Positions 44,250 to 58,958 of a DNA stretch of 58,958 bases are shown here, piece after piece. Made by a program: the position numbers and the translations under genes. Source of the stretch: JBCCFK01 sp965262315 (GTDB lineage: Bacteria > Actinomycetota > Acidimicrobiia > Acidimicrobiales > UBA8592); the NCBI GenBank assembly GCA_965262315.1, contig CBDHFJ010000138.1, positions 1-58,958 on the forward strand. The letters run 5' to 3'. Position 1 is the stretch's first letter. Each line of letters begins with the position of its first letter. The notes under the pieces are model-generated. The model saw nothing but the letters and a program-made list of their open reading frames with translations. It made no database searches and was not told where the DNA came from.

Positions 44250-46964
44250 GTGATTCACCGGTTCGGGGCGGTCGAAGTCGACGAGAGCCAACGCGAGGTT
44301 CGCCTCGAGGGCGAGGCGCGCCATGTCGAGCCGCAGGTCTTCGACGTCCTCGCCTACCTCATCGCGCACAACGAGCGGGTGGTGCCGAAGGAGGAACTGC
44401 TCGACGAGATCTGGGGTGACCGCTTCGTCAGCGAGTCGGCCCTGACGAGTCGGATCAAGACCGCCCGCCAGGCGGTCGGCGACAGCGGGCGGACCCAGAC
44501 AGTCATCAGGACCGCCCATGGCCGCGGGTATCAATTCGTCGCTCCGCTCCTGGCCGACGTCGGTGCTGCGACCCCTGCACCTGCCGCGGTCGTGGCCGAC
44601 GCCTCGCCCGCGGAATCCCGCGTGGTCGGTCGCGGCGTCGAACGCCACCGGATCTTGGGGTTGTTCGACGACAACGCGGTCAACGGCGTCGTCCTGACGG
44701 GGCCTGCCGGCATGGGCAAGACCGAGTTGGCCCGCGACGTCGCCAGGGTGGCCCTCGACGAGGGTTGGTCGGTGGCCAGGGTTCATGGCCACGCGAGTGC
44801 GAGCGACGTTCCCCTCGCGTGCCTGGCCCACCACCTCCCCTCCGACGTGCTCGATATCGCCGACCTCGATGGCGACATGGCCCGCGGGGTTCTGATGATG
44901 CGGGCGCGCCAGGCGCTGGTCGCATCTGCCGGCGCTCGCCGACTGCTGCTCGTCATCGACGACGTGGACCGGGTGGACTCCCTGTCGCTGACGATCATCG
45001 GCTCGTTGATCGAGGACGGATCGGTGTTCGCCGTGATGACCCAACGCACCGAGGCGACGACGATCGTCGCCTACGACCACCTGGTCCGGTCCGGCGCGGT
45101 CCAGCGTGTCGAGATCGGCGCATTGTCACTCGTCGACCTCGAGCACATGCTGAACCGGTTGCTCGACGGACCCATCGCGCCCGCGGTCCCCAGCCAGCTG
45201 GCCGCCGCCGTCGACGGCAACCCCGGCATGCTGGTCGAGTTGGTCACGGCATCGCTGGGTCGTGGTGCGCTCGCCCGGCGGGGTGGCGTCTGGTCGATCG
45301 TGGGCCCGCTTGCCACCGGGGCCGACCTGGCGGCGCTGGTGAACGTCCGCCTCGACGAACTCGATGACGATCACCGCGAGGCCGCCACCTACCTGGCACT
45401 CGGAGGCGGTCTCGAGATCGAACTCGCCCTCGACCTCGTCGGGGAAGAGCAGATCGACGGGCTGGAGCTCCAGGGCATGGTGTCGCTCCGCCGCGACGGG
45501 GACCGCGAGGTGGTGCTTCTGTCACATCCGCTCTTCGGCGAGGTGCTTCGAGACGGTCTCACGCCGCTCCGCGCTCGGCGGCTGAAGACCCGGCTGGCCG
45601 ACGCGCTGGAACAGCAGGCCAGCACCACTGCCGCGGATCGTGCTCGCATCGTGCGGCTTCGCCTCGACGTCGGCGGCGCGGTCGAGGCCGAGATGATGCT
45701 CGAGGCCGCGACGCTGGCGCTGCTGGACCGCGACCTGCTGACCACCACCGAACTCGTCGGTCGGCTCGAGCAGGAGGCGCCGTCCGCACGGGTGACCCAG
45801 CTCCGAGCGGAGCTGCTGTTCGCCGGCGGCCGTTTCGCCGAGGCGGGCGTGCTGCTGGCCGGCATCGACCTCGGCGAGCTCGATCCACCCGCAGCGGCCT
45901 TCGCGGTCCGTCGTGTCGCCACCGCCAAGTTCTACGGCGAATGGAACCAGGCCGACGCGCTCGAGCTGCTCTCGTCCAGCTGGGACCGGTTCGAGGGCGA
46001 GGAGCGGGCGACACTCCAGGGCTACTGGGTGATGCTCGCGGCACTGGACGCTCGCCACACCCGCGAGGCCAAACGCCTCGGGCTGGAGCTGCTCGAGACC
46101 GTGACGGACTTCGTCCGCCTCGAAGTGTTGTGCGGGCTCGGCATGTGCGGCTTCGTGCTCGGCGAACTCGCTGACGCGCTGGATGCGATGGCGGAGTTCG
46201 GCCGTCTCGAAGCGGCGCTACCCCCCAGCCTCACCTGGGCCGGTCCGGACTACGCCCAGTTCGTCGAGATCCACACTCGCACCGAGTTGGGGGATCTCGA
46301 CGGTGCCCGCCGGGTGCTCGAATCAGCCGTCGAGGTGGTCGGCCGGTCGTCGATGGGGTTCTTGCCCATCGCCGGCGCCAGGTGCCTCCTCCGAGCCGGG
46401 GAGTACGCCGACGCCATCGAATGGCTCGATCCGCTGATCGCGCTCGCCGACCTGATCGAGCTCACCACCAACGCCCGGCCGATGCAGGCCACCACCGCGC
46501 GTGCCGCTGCGGCGCTGGGCGATGCGGAGCGCGCTCGACGCGAGGCAGCGGTGCTCGACCAGACCCTGGCCGGGACCTACACGTTCGTCGAGCTCGACCT
46601 CCTCGAGGCGATCGCCAGGGTCGATCTCGAAGCGGGCCGCCGCGAGGTCGCCGCCGATCGACTCCGGGCGGCAGCGGCTGCTGCCCGCGCCGTCGACAAC
46701 CCCATCATGGAGGCGTCGTTGTTGGGGGCCCTGGTCGAGGCAGGTGAAGCGCACGAGGCGGTCGATCGCCTGGCCGAACTCGCCGAGACGGTCGAGGGCG
46801 AGCTGATCGAACTCAAGCTCGCCCACGCTCGGGGCATCGTGGACGAGTCGGACCTGGAACCCGTGGCGTCGCGCTACGACGAGCTCGGGTTCACGGGGAC
46901 CGCTGCGGCCGTGCGGGCGCAGGGGGAGGCGCCCGACCCGTCGCCACGACGACCTCAGGCGTAG
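44250..46964 (+). CDS. large transcriptional regulator: winged helix, AAA/STAND ATPase and helical repeats
   Basis: A 904-aa regulator. Residues 1-100 form an OmpR-type winged helix (VEPQVFDVLAYLIAHNERVV, then TVIRTAHGRGYQFVAPL). An ATPase domain follows: Walker A GPAGMGKTE at 151-159 and Walker B RRLLLVIDDVD near 230. The remaining 550 residues are Ala/Leu/Glu-rich helices that look like TPR-type repeats. The plan resembles SARP/STAND regulators that sense an unknown signal. It starts at GTG 44250 and lies unusually between nusG and rplK. Its end overlaps the convergent Lrp gene by 10 bases. Confidence 0.8.
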   Translation: MIHRFGAVEVDESQREVRLEGEARHVEPQVFDVLAYLIAHNERVVPKEELLDEIWGDRFVSESALTSRIKTARQAVGDSGRTQTVIRTAHGRGYQFVAPLLADVGAATPAPAAVVADASPAESRVVGRGVERHRILGLFDDNAVNGVVLTGPAGMGKTELARDVARVALDEGWSVARVHGHASASDVPLACLAHHLPSDVLDIADLDGDMARGVLMMRARQALVASAGARRLLLVIDDVDRVDSLSLTIIGSLIEDGSVFAVMTQRTEATTIVAYDHLVRSGAVQRVEIGALSLVDLEHMLNRLLDGPIAPAVPSQLAAAVDGNPGMLVELVTASLGRGALARRGGVWSIVGPLATGADLAALVNVRLDELDDDHREAATYLALGGGLEIELALDLVGEEQIDGLELQGMVSLRRDGDREVVLLSHPLFGEVLRDGLTPLRARRLKTRLADALEQQASTTAADRARIVRLRLDVGGAVEAEMMLEAATLALLDRDLLTTTELVGRLEQEAPSARVTQLRAELLFAGGRFAEAGVLLAGIDLGELDPPAAAFAVRRVATAKFYGEWNQADALELLSSSWDRFEGEERATLQGYWVMLAALDARHTREAKRLGLELLETVTDFVRLEVLCGLGMCGFVLGELADALDAMAEFGRLEAALPPSLTWAGPDYAQFVEIHTRTELGDLDGARRVLESAVEVVGRSSMGFLPIAGARCLLRAGEYADAIEWLDPLIALADLIELTTNARPMQATTARAAAALGDAERARREAAVLDQTLAGTYTFVELDLLEAIARVDLEAGRREVAADRLRAAAAAARAVDNPIMEASLLGALVEAGEAHEAVDRLAELAETVEGELIELKLAHARGIVDESDLEPVASRYDELGFTGTAAAVRAQGEAPDPSPRRPQA

Positions 46965-47413
46965 TCGAGGGGGAGCGCCGTGGTTCGCTTCATCTCCTCC
47001 ATCACGAAGATCGTGCGTACGTCGTAGAGCTCGACCTCTTCGATGAGGCGCTTGTAGAACGCGTCGTAGGCGGCCATGTCCGGGACGACCACCCGGAGCA
47101 TGTAGTCGACCTCGCCGCTCGTCCGGTAGGCCTCGACGATCTCGGGGAAGTGCGCGATGGCCGCGGTGAACTGGTCGAGCCACTCGGCGTTGTGGCGGTT
47201 CGTGCGCACGTGCACCAGCGCCGACACGGCGAGATTGACCGCGGCCGGGTCGACCAAGGCGACCCGCTTGGCGATGATGCCGTCTCGCTCGAGCCGCTGG
47301 ATGCGACGCCAGCACGGCGTGGGCGTGAGGTTGACGTGGTCGGCGACCTCCCGGGCCGAGAGGCTGGCATCGCGCTGGAGTAGATCAACGATTTCCCGAT
47401 CAACTTGGTCCAC
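46955..47413 (-). CDS. Lrp/AsnC-family transcriptional regulator
   Basis: A 152-aa regulator. The N-terminal helix-turn-helix is MDQVDREIVDLLQRDASLSA with REVADHVNLTPTPCWRRIQR. The C-terminal RAM ligand domain includes TSGEVDYMLRVVVPDMAAYD. Such proteins respond to amino acids; the effector is not evident. On the minus strand a GATAAT box ends six bases before the ATG, so the message may be leaderless. It is divergent from the DUF6356 gene. Confidence 0.92.
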   Translation of the reverse strand: MDQVDREIVDLLQRDASLSAREVADHVNLTPTPCWRRIQRLERDGIIAKRVALVDPAAVNLAVSALVHVRTNRHNAEWLDQFTAAIAHFPEIVEAYRTSGEVDYMLRVVVPDMAAYDAFYKRLIEEVELYDVRTIFVMEEMKRTTALPLDYA

Positions 47414-47528
47414 ATTGGAAGATTATCGCGCTGGTTCGAGTTCTTCGAGCACAACGTTCGATCCCGGTGGGGTGAAGTCGCCATCCGAAAGCAAGAACCC
47501 TGCGCCGAAAGGTCCGTACCGTGAGCGC

Positions 47529-47792
47529 ATGGAGCTGCGACGCCATTTCACCGAGCACCCTGCGTCCGTCGGGGAGAGCTATTTCGAGCACCTGCGCGTG
47601 GCATCGGGCTTCGCTCGCACCTTGGCCAAGGCCACGATGGCGTGCACGATCCACGCGATCGTCCCCAGCATGTGCGAGAAGACCGCGAGCACGGCCATCA
47701 AGGATCTGCACGCCCGCATGACCGCCGGCGCACGTGGCGACCTGCCCGAGGCCGACGTGACCTCGACGGCCCCCATCTCCATCGCCAGCTGA
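47529..47792 (+). CDS. DUF6356 family protein
   Basis: An 87-aa protein whose N-terminus, RRHFTEHPASVGESYFEHL, matches what I recall of the DUF6356 family. A moderately hydrophobic middle follows (MACTIHAIVPSMCEKTAST), which may be membrane-associated. The function is unknown. TACCGT at 47517-47522 ends six bases before the ATG at 47529, another leaderless-type start. It lies between the Lrp gene and rplK. Confidence 0.7.
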   Translation: MELRRHFTEHPASVGESYFEHLRVASGFARTLAKATMACTIHAIVPSMCEKTASTAIKDLHARMTAGARGDLPEADVTSTAPISIAS

Positions 47793-47849
47793 TCGCTGCC
47801 GGGAATAGGTTTTCCGCGCGTTCCGCGGCAGACTTGTGCGCTGCGCAAT

Positions 47850-47865
47850 GCGCCACCTGTGGCGC
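47850..47865 (+). promoter_or_regulatory. small hairpin in the rplK leader
   Basis: GCGCCAC (47850-47856) and GTGGCGC (47859-47865) form a tight stem 64 bases before rplK. It could be part of an L11-type leader, but I cannot assign it. Confidence 0.25.
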
Positions 47866-47928
47866 GGGCAGAGATCGACACGATGGGACCCCGAGTGCCG
47901 GTGTCCCGAGAGAAGGTAGAGCAGAGCG

Positions 47929-48354
47929 ATGGCGAAGAAGCAGGTTGCTGCGGTCGTCAAGATCCAGATTCCGGCAGGTCAGGCCTCGCCGGCACCGCCG
48001 GTTGGTACGGCCCTCGGTCCCCATGGCGTGGCGATCATGGACTTCTGCAAGGAGTACAACGCCAAGACCGAGGACAAGCGTGGCCAGGTGATTCCGGTCG
48101 AGATCACGATCTTCGAGGATCGGACCTTCTCGTTCATCACCAAGACGCCCCCGACGTCCTTCCTGGTGCGTCAGGCAGCCGGTCTCGACAAGGCCAGCCA
48201 GAACCCAGGGCGTGAGATGGCCGGGTCGATCACCGACGCACAGGTGACCGAGATCGCGGAGACCAAGCTGCCCGATCTCAACACCGACGACATCGAGCAG
48301 GCCAAGCTCCAGGTCGCCGGCACCGCCCGATCCATGGGCATCGAAGTCAAGTAG
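47929..48354 (+). CDS. rplK: 50S ribosomal protein L11
   Basis: L11 (141 aa) binds 23S rRNA at the GTPase-associated centre. The N-terminal IQIPAGQASPAPPVGTALGP and the FITKTPPTSFLVRQAAGLDK element are diagnostic, and the length is normal. The C-terminal GTARSMGIEVK is typical. AGAAGGTAGAG precedes the ATG. Gene order rplK-rplA is conserved. Confidence 0.97.
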   Translation: MAKKQVAAVVKIQIPAGQASPAPPVGTALGPHGVAIMDFCKEYNAKTEDKRGQVIPVEITIFEDRTFSFITKTPPTSFLVRQAAGLDKASQNPGREMAGSITDAQVTEIAETKLPDLNTDDIEQAKLQVAGTARSMGIEVK

Positions 48355-48477
48355 TACTCGGCTTCTCCAACCACGGCCGAGTCACCTCGGCGGCCGGTGG
48401 TCACACATCTGAGGGAGCTCCGGAGACGGAGCGACGACGGCGAGGCCCGCGGGGCGATCGCCTGGGAGTTGAGCACA

Positions 48478-49158
48478 ATGGGAAAGCGTTTCGACGACGC
48501 CGCCAAGAGCTTCGACCGTGAAGCGCTCTATGCGCCGAACGAAGCCATCGAGCTGTCCAAGAGCATGGCCACGGCCAAGTTCGACGAGACCATCGAGGTC
48601 GTCCTGAAGCTGGGCGTCGACCCTCGCAAGGCCGAGGAGATGCTCCGTGGCACCGTGGCCCTGCCGTCCGGCACGGGCCGCGACGTTCGCGTCGCCGTGT
48701 TCGCCCAGGGCGAGAAGGCGACCGCTGCCCGCGAGGCCGGCGCCGACCATGTCGGTGACTCTGATCTCGCCGAGGCGGTCGAGGGCGGGATGACCGACTT
48801 CGACGTCGCCATCGCCACGCCCGACATGATGCCGGTCGTGGGCAAGCTCGGTCGGGTGCTCGGCCCCCGAGGTCTGATGCCCAACCCCAAGACCGGCACC
48901 GTGACCGACGACGTCGCCAAGGCCGTCGAAGACTTCAAGGGCGGCAAGGTCGAGTACCGCACCGACAAGAACGGCAACGTGCACGTACCGATCGGCAAGG
49001 CATCCTTCGACATCGGCGCGCTGCAGACCAACTTCGATGCCGTCATGGACGAGCTCAACCGGGTGAAGCCGGCCGGCGCCAAGGGCAAGTACGTCCGCAA
49101 GGCCGTCGTCAGCTCCACCATGGGTCCCGGCGTCAAGATGAACGAGGGCGTGTTGTAG
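48478..49158 (+). CDS. rplA: 50S ribosomal protein L1
   Basis: L1 (226 aa) forms the mobile L1 stalk and in many bacteria represses the L11 operon. It begins MGKRFDDAAKSFDREALYAP. GRVLGPRGLMPNPKTGTVTD near residue 122 and SSTMGPGVKMN at the C-terminus are family signatures. ATG 48478 is used because GGGAG lies nine bases upstream and the family starts here; an in-frame GTG at 48397 is rejected. The stop is followed by a strong hairpin. Confidence 0.96.
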   Translation: MGKRFDDAAKSFDREALYAPNEAIELSKSMATAKFDETIEVVLKLGVDPRKAEEMLRGTVALPSGTGRDVRVAVFAQGEKATAAREAGADHVGDSDLAEAVEGGMTDFDVAIATPDMMPVVGKLGRVLGPRGLMPNPKTGTVTDDVAKAVEDFKGGKVEYRTDKNGNVHVPIGKASFDIGALQTNFDAVMDELNRVKPAGAKGKYVRKAVVSSTMGPGVKMNEGVL

Positions 49159-49170
49159 ACGCGTCCACCC

Positions 49171-49201
49171 GTTCTGTGAGCGCTGCCAGCGCTCACAGAA
49201 C
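49171..49201 (+). terminator. strong hairpin after rplA
   Basis: Perfect 14-base arms GTTCTGTGAGCGCT (49171-49184) and AGCGCTCACAGAAC (49188-49201) with a three-base loop lie 12 bases after rplA. A second stem, GGGAGC-TTCG-GCTCCC, follows at 49206-49221. No T-tract, but the stacked hairpins probably end or pause the rplKA message. Confidence 0.6.
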
Positions 49202-49227
49202 CAGTGGGAGCTTCGGCTCCCGACGGG

Positions 49228-49256
49228 TTGGAGGCCCGACGCAGTGCCTCTAGCCT
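49228..49256 (+). promoter_or_regulatory. promoter for rplJ-rplL
   Basis: TTGGAG (49228-49233) and TAGCCT (49251-49256) are spaced by exactly 17 bases. They lie between the rplA hairpins and the L10-type leader. The expected start near 49263 places the leader at the 5' end of the transcript. Confidence 0.6.
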
Positions 49257-49275
49257 TTGATCCACAACTGATCGT

Positions 49276-49355
49276 GTTGCCGTAGACCTCAGGTCGCTCT
49301 CCGGAGCGGTAATCGGAACCCCGAGCAAGTGGGACCGCCGGCCTGACGAGGAAGC
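49276..49355 (+). ncRNA. L10-type ribosomal protein leader
   Basis: The region contains GTTGCCGTAGACCTCAGGTC, then TAATCGG and GGCCTGACGAGGAAG. These resemble the conserved core of the L10 leader (CCGnAGAC, CAGGT, TAATC, CCTGnCGAGG) that binds L10-L12 and autoregulates rplJL. An internal stem CTCCGGAG follows the core. It sits between a promoter and an attenuator-like hairpin before rplJ. Recognition is from memory of the motif; a covariance model would settle it. Confidence 0.7.
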
Positions 49356-49371
49356 ATTTCGAGCTCTGCTC

Positions 49372-49415
49372 CGGGGTGTCCTCGCGTGTCTGCGATGGCA
49401 CCCCGTTTCCGTTTT
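49372..49415 (+). terminator. attenuator-like terminator before rplJ
   Basis: CGGGGTG (49372-49378) pairs with CACCCCG (49399-49405), followed directly by TTTCCGTTTT. It lies between the L10-type leader and the rplJ ribosome-binding site, as expected for transcription attenuation controlled by the leader. Confidence 0.6.
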
Positions 49416-49427
49416 CAGGAAGAACTC

Positions 49428-50246
49428 ATGGACAATCCCCGTCCCGAAAAGGTCGCAGTGGTCGCCGAGGTGAAGGATCGCCTCGACGCCGCCGAAGCCG
49501 TGGTGCTCACCGAGTACCGCGGGCTCAACGTCCGCGAGCTGGCCGAGCTGCGCAAGGCGCTCGGCGAGGCCGGCGGCGAGTACAAGGTCTACAAGAACAC
49601 CATGGTGCGCTTCGCCGCCAACGAGCTCGATCTCGAGATCGAGGAGCTCCTGGTGGGCCCGACCGCCCTGGCGTTCACGGGCACCCGCTCCGACGGCAGC
49701 GACGGTGACCCGGTCACCATCGCCAAGGCGCTGACCGAGTTCAGCAAGGGCAACGACAAGCTCGTCATCAAGGGCGGCCTGCTCGAGGGCCGTGTCCTCA
49801 GCGCCGACGACATCGTGGCGCTGTCCAAGATCGCGCCTCGCGAAGAGCTGCTCGCCCGCCTCGCCGGCGGCATGGCCGCACCGATGCAGCAGTTCGCTGC
49901 GCTGCTCAAGGCCGTCCCGCAGAAGCTGGCGTATGCGCTGAGCGCACTGATCGAACAGGGCGGTGCCCCTGGCGCCCCCGAGTCCGCAGCCCCCGCCAGC
50001 ACTGATGAGGCTGCCGCTGAGGACGAGAACGCCGATGAGGCTCCCGCCGAGGACGCCGCATCGGATGAGCCCGAAGCCGAAGCCGCTGCCGACGAGGCAC
50101 CGGCCGAGGGCGAGGGCGATGCCGCCGACGACGGTGGCGAGAGTGCCGACGAGGCCCCCGCTGAAGCGGAGGCGTCCGAGGAAGACACGGCTGGCGACGC
50201 CGGCGACGACGAGTCTGGCGACGCCAGCGAAGAACAGGAGAGCTGA
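49428..50246 (+). CDS. rplJ: 50S ribosomal protein L10 with a long acidic tail
   Basis: L10 (272 aa) anchors L7/L12 dimers at the ribosomal stalk. The N-terminal domain is normal: EYRGLNVRELAELRKALGEA, YKVYKNTMVRFAANE and KGGLLEGRVLSADD. The L12-binding helix region follows near residues 140-175. Usual length is 165-180 aa. Here about 95 extra C-terminal residues are almost only Ala, Glu, Asp, Pro, Ser and Gly. ATG 49428 is used because AGGAAG lies six bases upstream; GTG 49386 lies inside the attenuator. Confidence 0.95.
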   Translation: MDNPRPEKVAVVAEVKDRLDAAEAVVLTEYRGLNVRELAELRKALGEAGGEYKVYKNTMVRFAANELDLEIEELLVGPTALAFTGTRSDGSDGDPVTIAKALTEFSKGNDKLVIKGGLLEGRVLSADDIVALSKIAPREELLARLAGGMAAPMQQFAALLKAVPQKLAYALSALIEQGGAPGAPESAAPASTDEAAAEDENADEAPAEDAASDEPEAEAAADEAPAEGEGDAADDGGESADEAPAEAEASEEDTAGDAGDDESGDASEEQES

Positions 50247-50248
50247 TC

Positions 50249-50638
50249 ATGGCGACGAAGGAAGAGATCCTCGACGCGATTGCGAACATGTCCGTCCTCG
50301 AGCTGAGCGAGCTGCTCAGCGAGTTCGAGGAGAAGTTCGGCGTGACCGCCGCGGCCCCGGTGGCTGCGGTGGGCATGATGCCGGCCGGCGGCGGCGACGC
50401 CGGCGGCGGCGAGGCCGCCGAGGAGAAGGACAGCTTCGACGTCGTCCTGACCTCCGCCGGCGACAAGAAGATCAACGTGATCAAGGAAGTCCGCGGTCTC
50501 ACCTCTCTGGGTCTCAAGGAGGCCAAGGAGCTCGTCGAGTCGGCCCCCAAGCCGATCCTCGAGGGCGCCAAGAAGGAAGACGCAGAGAAGGCGAAGGAGG
50601 CCCTCGAGGCCGCCGGCGCCAGCGTCGAACTGCAGTAA
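50249..50638 (+). CDS. rplL: 50S ribosomal protein L7/L12
   Basis: L7/L12 (129 aa) recruits translation factors to the ribosome. It has the N-terminal dimerisation helix (LELSELLSEFEEKFGV), a flexible Gly/Ala hinge near residues 38-55 and the C-terminal domain (FDVVLTSAGDKKINVIKEVR, then GLKEAKELVESAP). Length is normal. It starts two bases after rplJ, so the two are translationally coupled. Confidence 0.97.
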   Translation: MATKEEILDAIANMSVLELSELLSEFEEKFGVTAAAPVAAVGMMPAGGGDAGGGEAAEEKDSFDVVLTSAGDKKINVIKEVRGLTSLGLKEAKELVESAPKPILEGAKKEDAEKAKEALEAAGASVELQ

Positions 50639-50656
50639 GACCGCTTCCGTTCAAGC

Positions 50657-50689
50657 CGGACTGGGCCGATCGACGATCGGCCCAGTCCG
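50657..50689 (+). terminator. terminator hairpin after rplL
   Basis: An almost continuous palindrome: CGGACTGGGCCGATCG (50657-50672) with CGATCGGCCCAGTCCG (50674-50689). It begins 18 bases after rplL. A weak T stretch (TCTT) follows. It likely reduces read-through into rpoBC. Confidence 0.6.
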
Positions 50690-50692
50690 ATC

Positions 50693-50721
50693 TTGACCTC
50701 GCAGGTGGGGGGCTTTACCCT
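50693..50721 (+). promoter_or_regulatory. rpoB promoter P1
   Basis: TTGACC (50693-50698) and TACCCT (50716-50721) with exactly 17 bases between. Predicted start near 50728, giving an rpoB leader of about 330 nt. Confidence 0.65.
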
Positions 50722-50764
50722 GCGGGCTACCGGCTCCGTTCCGGGCAGCTTCGCGCTGCGCTGA

Positions 50765-50793
50765 TTGCGCGAACGTGCGCAGCCGGATAGGCT
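50765..50793 (+). promoter_or_regulatory. rpoB promoter P2
   Basis: TTGCGC (50765-50770) and TAGGCT (50788-50793) with 17 bases between. Predicted start near 50800, only about 25 bases before the terminator at 50823-50849. Confidence 0.55.
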
Positions 50794-50822
50794 GCTCGTT
50801 GCCGTGCTCGCCGTGTGTCTTT

Positions 50823-50849
50823 CCCCGACCAATCGGTTTCGGGGTTTTT
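50823..50849 (+). terminator. intrinsic terminator/attenuator in the rpoB leader
   Basis: CCCCGA (50823-50828) pairs with TCGGGG (50839-50844), followed by TTTTT (50845-50849). An alternative inner stem CCGA/TCGG (50825-50828/50833-50836) could compete. It is the clearest T-tract terminator in the window, placed between both rpoB promoters and rpoB. Confidence 0.7.
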
Positions 50850-51058
50850 GCGCGTCCGCGTGGCATCACCTGGCATCGAATGCCCCCATCTCCGGGCCGA
50901 GCACGGCCGCACAGCCCGAGATGCCGGCATTCCTCGCCCCTGACCGACCCAGCAATCGTCGTTGATCCTTCGGGACGACGCCGCCGCCGTTCTCGGCTCT
51001 GCCTCGGCAGTGCCGTCTCCGTCCTCCCGTCCCTCGCTTTCTCCTGAGGAGTGACCCT

Positions 51059-54640
<3,582 letters not shown>

Positions 54641-54656
54641 GCAGAAGGAGACTGGC

Positions 54657-58658
<4,002 letters not shown>

Positions 58659-58680
58659 CGTCGGTTCGACCTGATTCGAC

Positions 58681-58707
58681 CGAGGCCGCCCCGTCGGGGC
58701 GGCCTCG
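58681..58707 (+). terminator. terminator hairpin after rpoC
   Basis: CGAGGCCGCCCCG (58681-58693) pairs with CGGGGCGGCCTCG (58695-58707), 22 bases after the rpoC stop. No T-tract follows. Confidence 0.65.
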
Positions 58708-58767
58708 TCGCGTCGCAGGAACGGAAACGCGATCGTCTTCGACGACGAGATGAGGTCCAATGAGGCC

Positions 58768-58958
58768 ATGTCGCCCCGTGAGCCGCGCATCGTCGCGTTC
58801 TTGGTCGCCGAGACTCTCAGTGCCGTCGGCTCGTGGGCGACGCTGATCGCCATCTGGGGATACGCCGCGTTCGAGTTCGACGCGTCGGCGACCGACATCT
58901 CGCTGTTCGGCCTGGCGTTCGGGCTCCCGGGCATGATCCTGGCTCCCGTCGCCGGCGC
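58768..58958 (+). CDS. MFS transporter, N-terminal fragment
   Basis: Sixty-three codons before the window edge. The start is an ATG followed by a short polar stretch, then TM1 (IVAFLVAETLSAVGSWATLIA). TM2 begins at SLFGLAFGLPGMILAPVAG, whose glycine/proline pattern is typical of MFS proteins related to the MFS_3/enterobactin-exporter group. No substrate can be inferred from this piece. Promoter signals are not clear. Confidence 0.6.
   Translation, partial: MSPREPRIVAFLVAETLSAVGSWATLIAIWGYAAFEFDASATDISLFGLAFGLPGMILAPVAG

Larger units (their letters stand above)
50639..51058 (+). other. 420-base gap between rplL and rpoB: terminators and promoters, no gene
   Basis: This is the only gene-free stretch over 300 bases. 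It holds a terminator after rplL, a promoter at 50693-50721, a second promoter at 50765-50793, an intrinsic terminator at 50823-50849, then about 200 bases without clear features before the rpoB ribosome-binding site (CTGAGGAG). Small frames here look like chance. Confidence 0.7.

Noticed and set aside
48355..48477. L1-binding mimic of 23S rRNA between rplK and rplA
   Set aside because: Some G-rich segments are present but I could not fold a convincing L1 site by eye.

Overview
This is a high-GC window with dense genes, short SD-type or absent leaders, and actinobacterial housekeeping proteins. RpoB has an almost canonical rifampicin region. RpoC carries the actinobacterial coiled-coil insert behind its zinc ribbon. 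I read it as Actinomycetota, most likely class Acidimicrobiia (Ilumatobacter/Iamia-like). That class placement is inferred from overall flavour and was not tested by phylogeny.

Layout. (1) 1-10825: the 3' part of a complex I operon, end of nuoF then nuoG-H-I-J-K-L-M-N. (2) 10890-12960: a small membrane protein, then a minus-strand pair (GT87/DUF2029 membrane protein and an ABM-fold monooxygenase). (3) 13200-23899: a second complex I operon, nuoA-B-C-D-H-I-J-K-L-M-N, with its own H-N set and no E, F or G. (4) 24027-31857: mixed genes: a minus-strand esterase and 4-TM protein opposite a TetR gene with a perfect operator between them; a class V aminotransferase and a MidA/NDUFAF7-type methyltransferase; a second TetR; an MMPL exporter with operator repeats; mscL. 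(5) 32087-34075: acetyl-CoA synthetase. (6) 34122-37550, minus strand: yajQ, zinc-ribbon protein, HAD-type phosphatase and a frameshifted arylsulfatase. (7) 37656-41277: tRNA-Tyr and a probable metal-handling group (4-TM protein, His-rich cupredoxin lipoprotein, frameshifted polytopic membrane protein). (8) 41346-42909: tRNA-Thr, tRNA-Met, a GNAT acetyltransferase, an ECF sigma factor, tRNA-Trp. (9) 42962-58658: the transcription/translation locus secE-nusG-[large regulator, Lrp, DUF6356]-rplK-rplA-rplJ-rplL-rpoB-rpoC. (10) The start of an MFS transporter at the right edge.

How the genes work together. Both nuo operons encode the proton-pumping NADH:quinone oxidoreductase arm. The second operon looks like the 11-subunit form without the NADH-oxidising module, so it could use another electron donor or borrow E/F/G from the first. 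The right third holds the core transcription and translation genes with visible control: an L10-type leader with an attenuator before rplJ, and two promoters with an intervening terminator before rpoB.

Two themes cross the window. First, several genes have a TAnnnT -10 box only 6-9 bases before the start codon, suggesting leaderless transcripts. Second, between about 34.8 and 43.3 kb three genes (arylsulfatase, the polytopic membrane protein and essential secE) are broken by apparent single-base insertions, often in homopolymer runs. I therefore suspect local sequence error rather than true gene decay.
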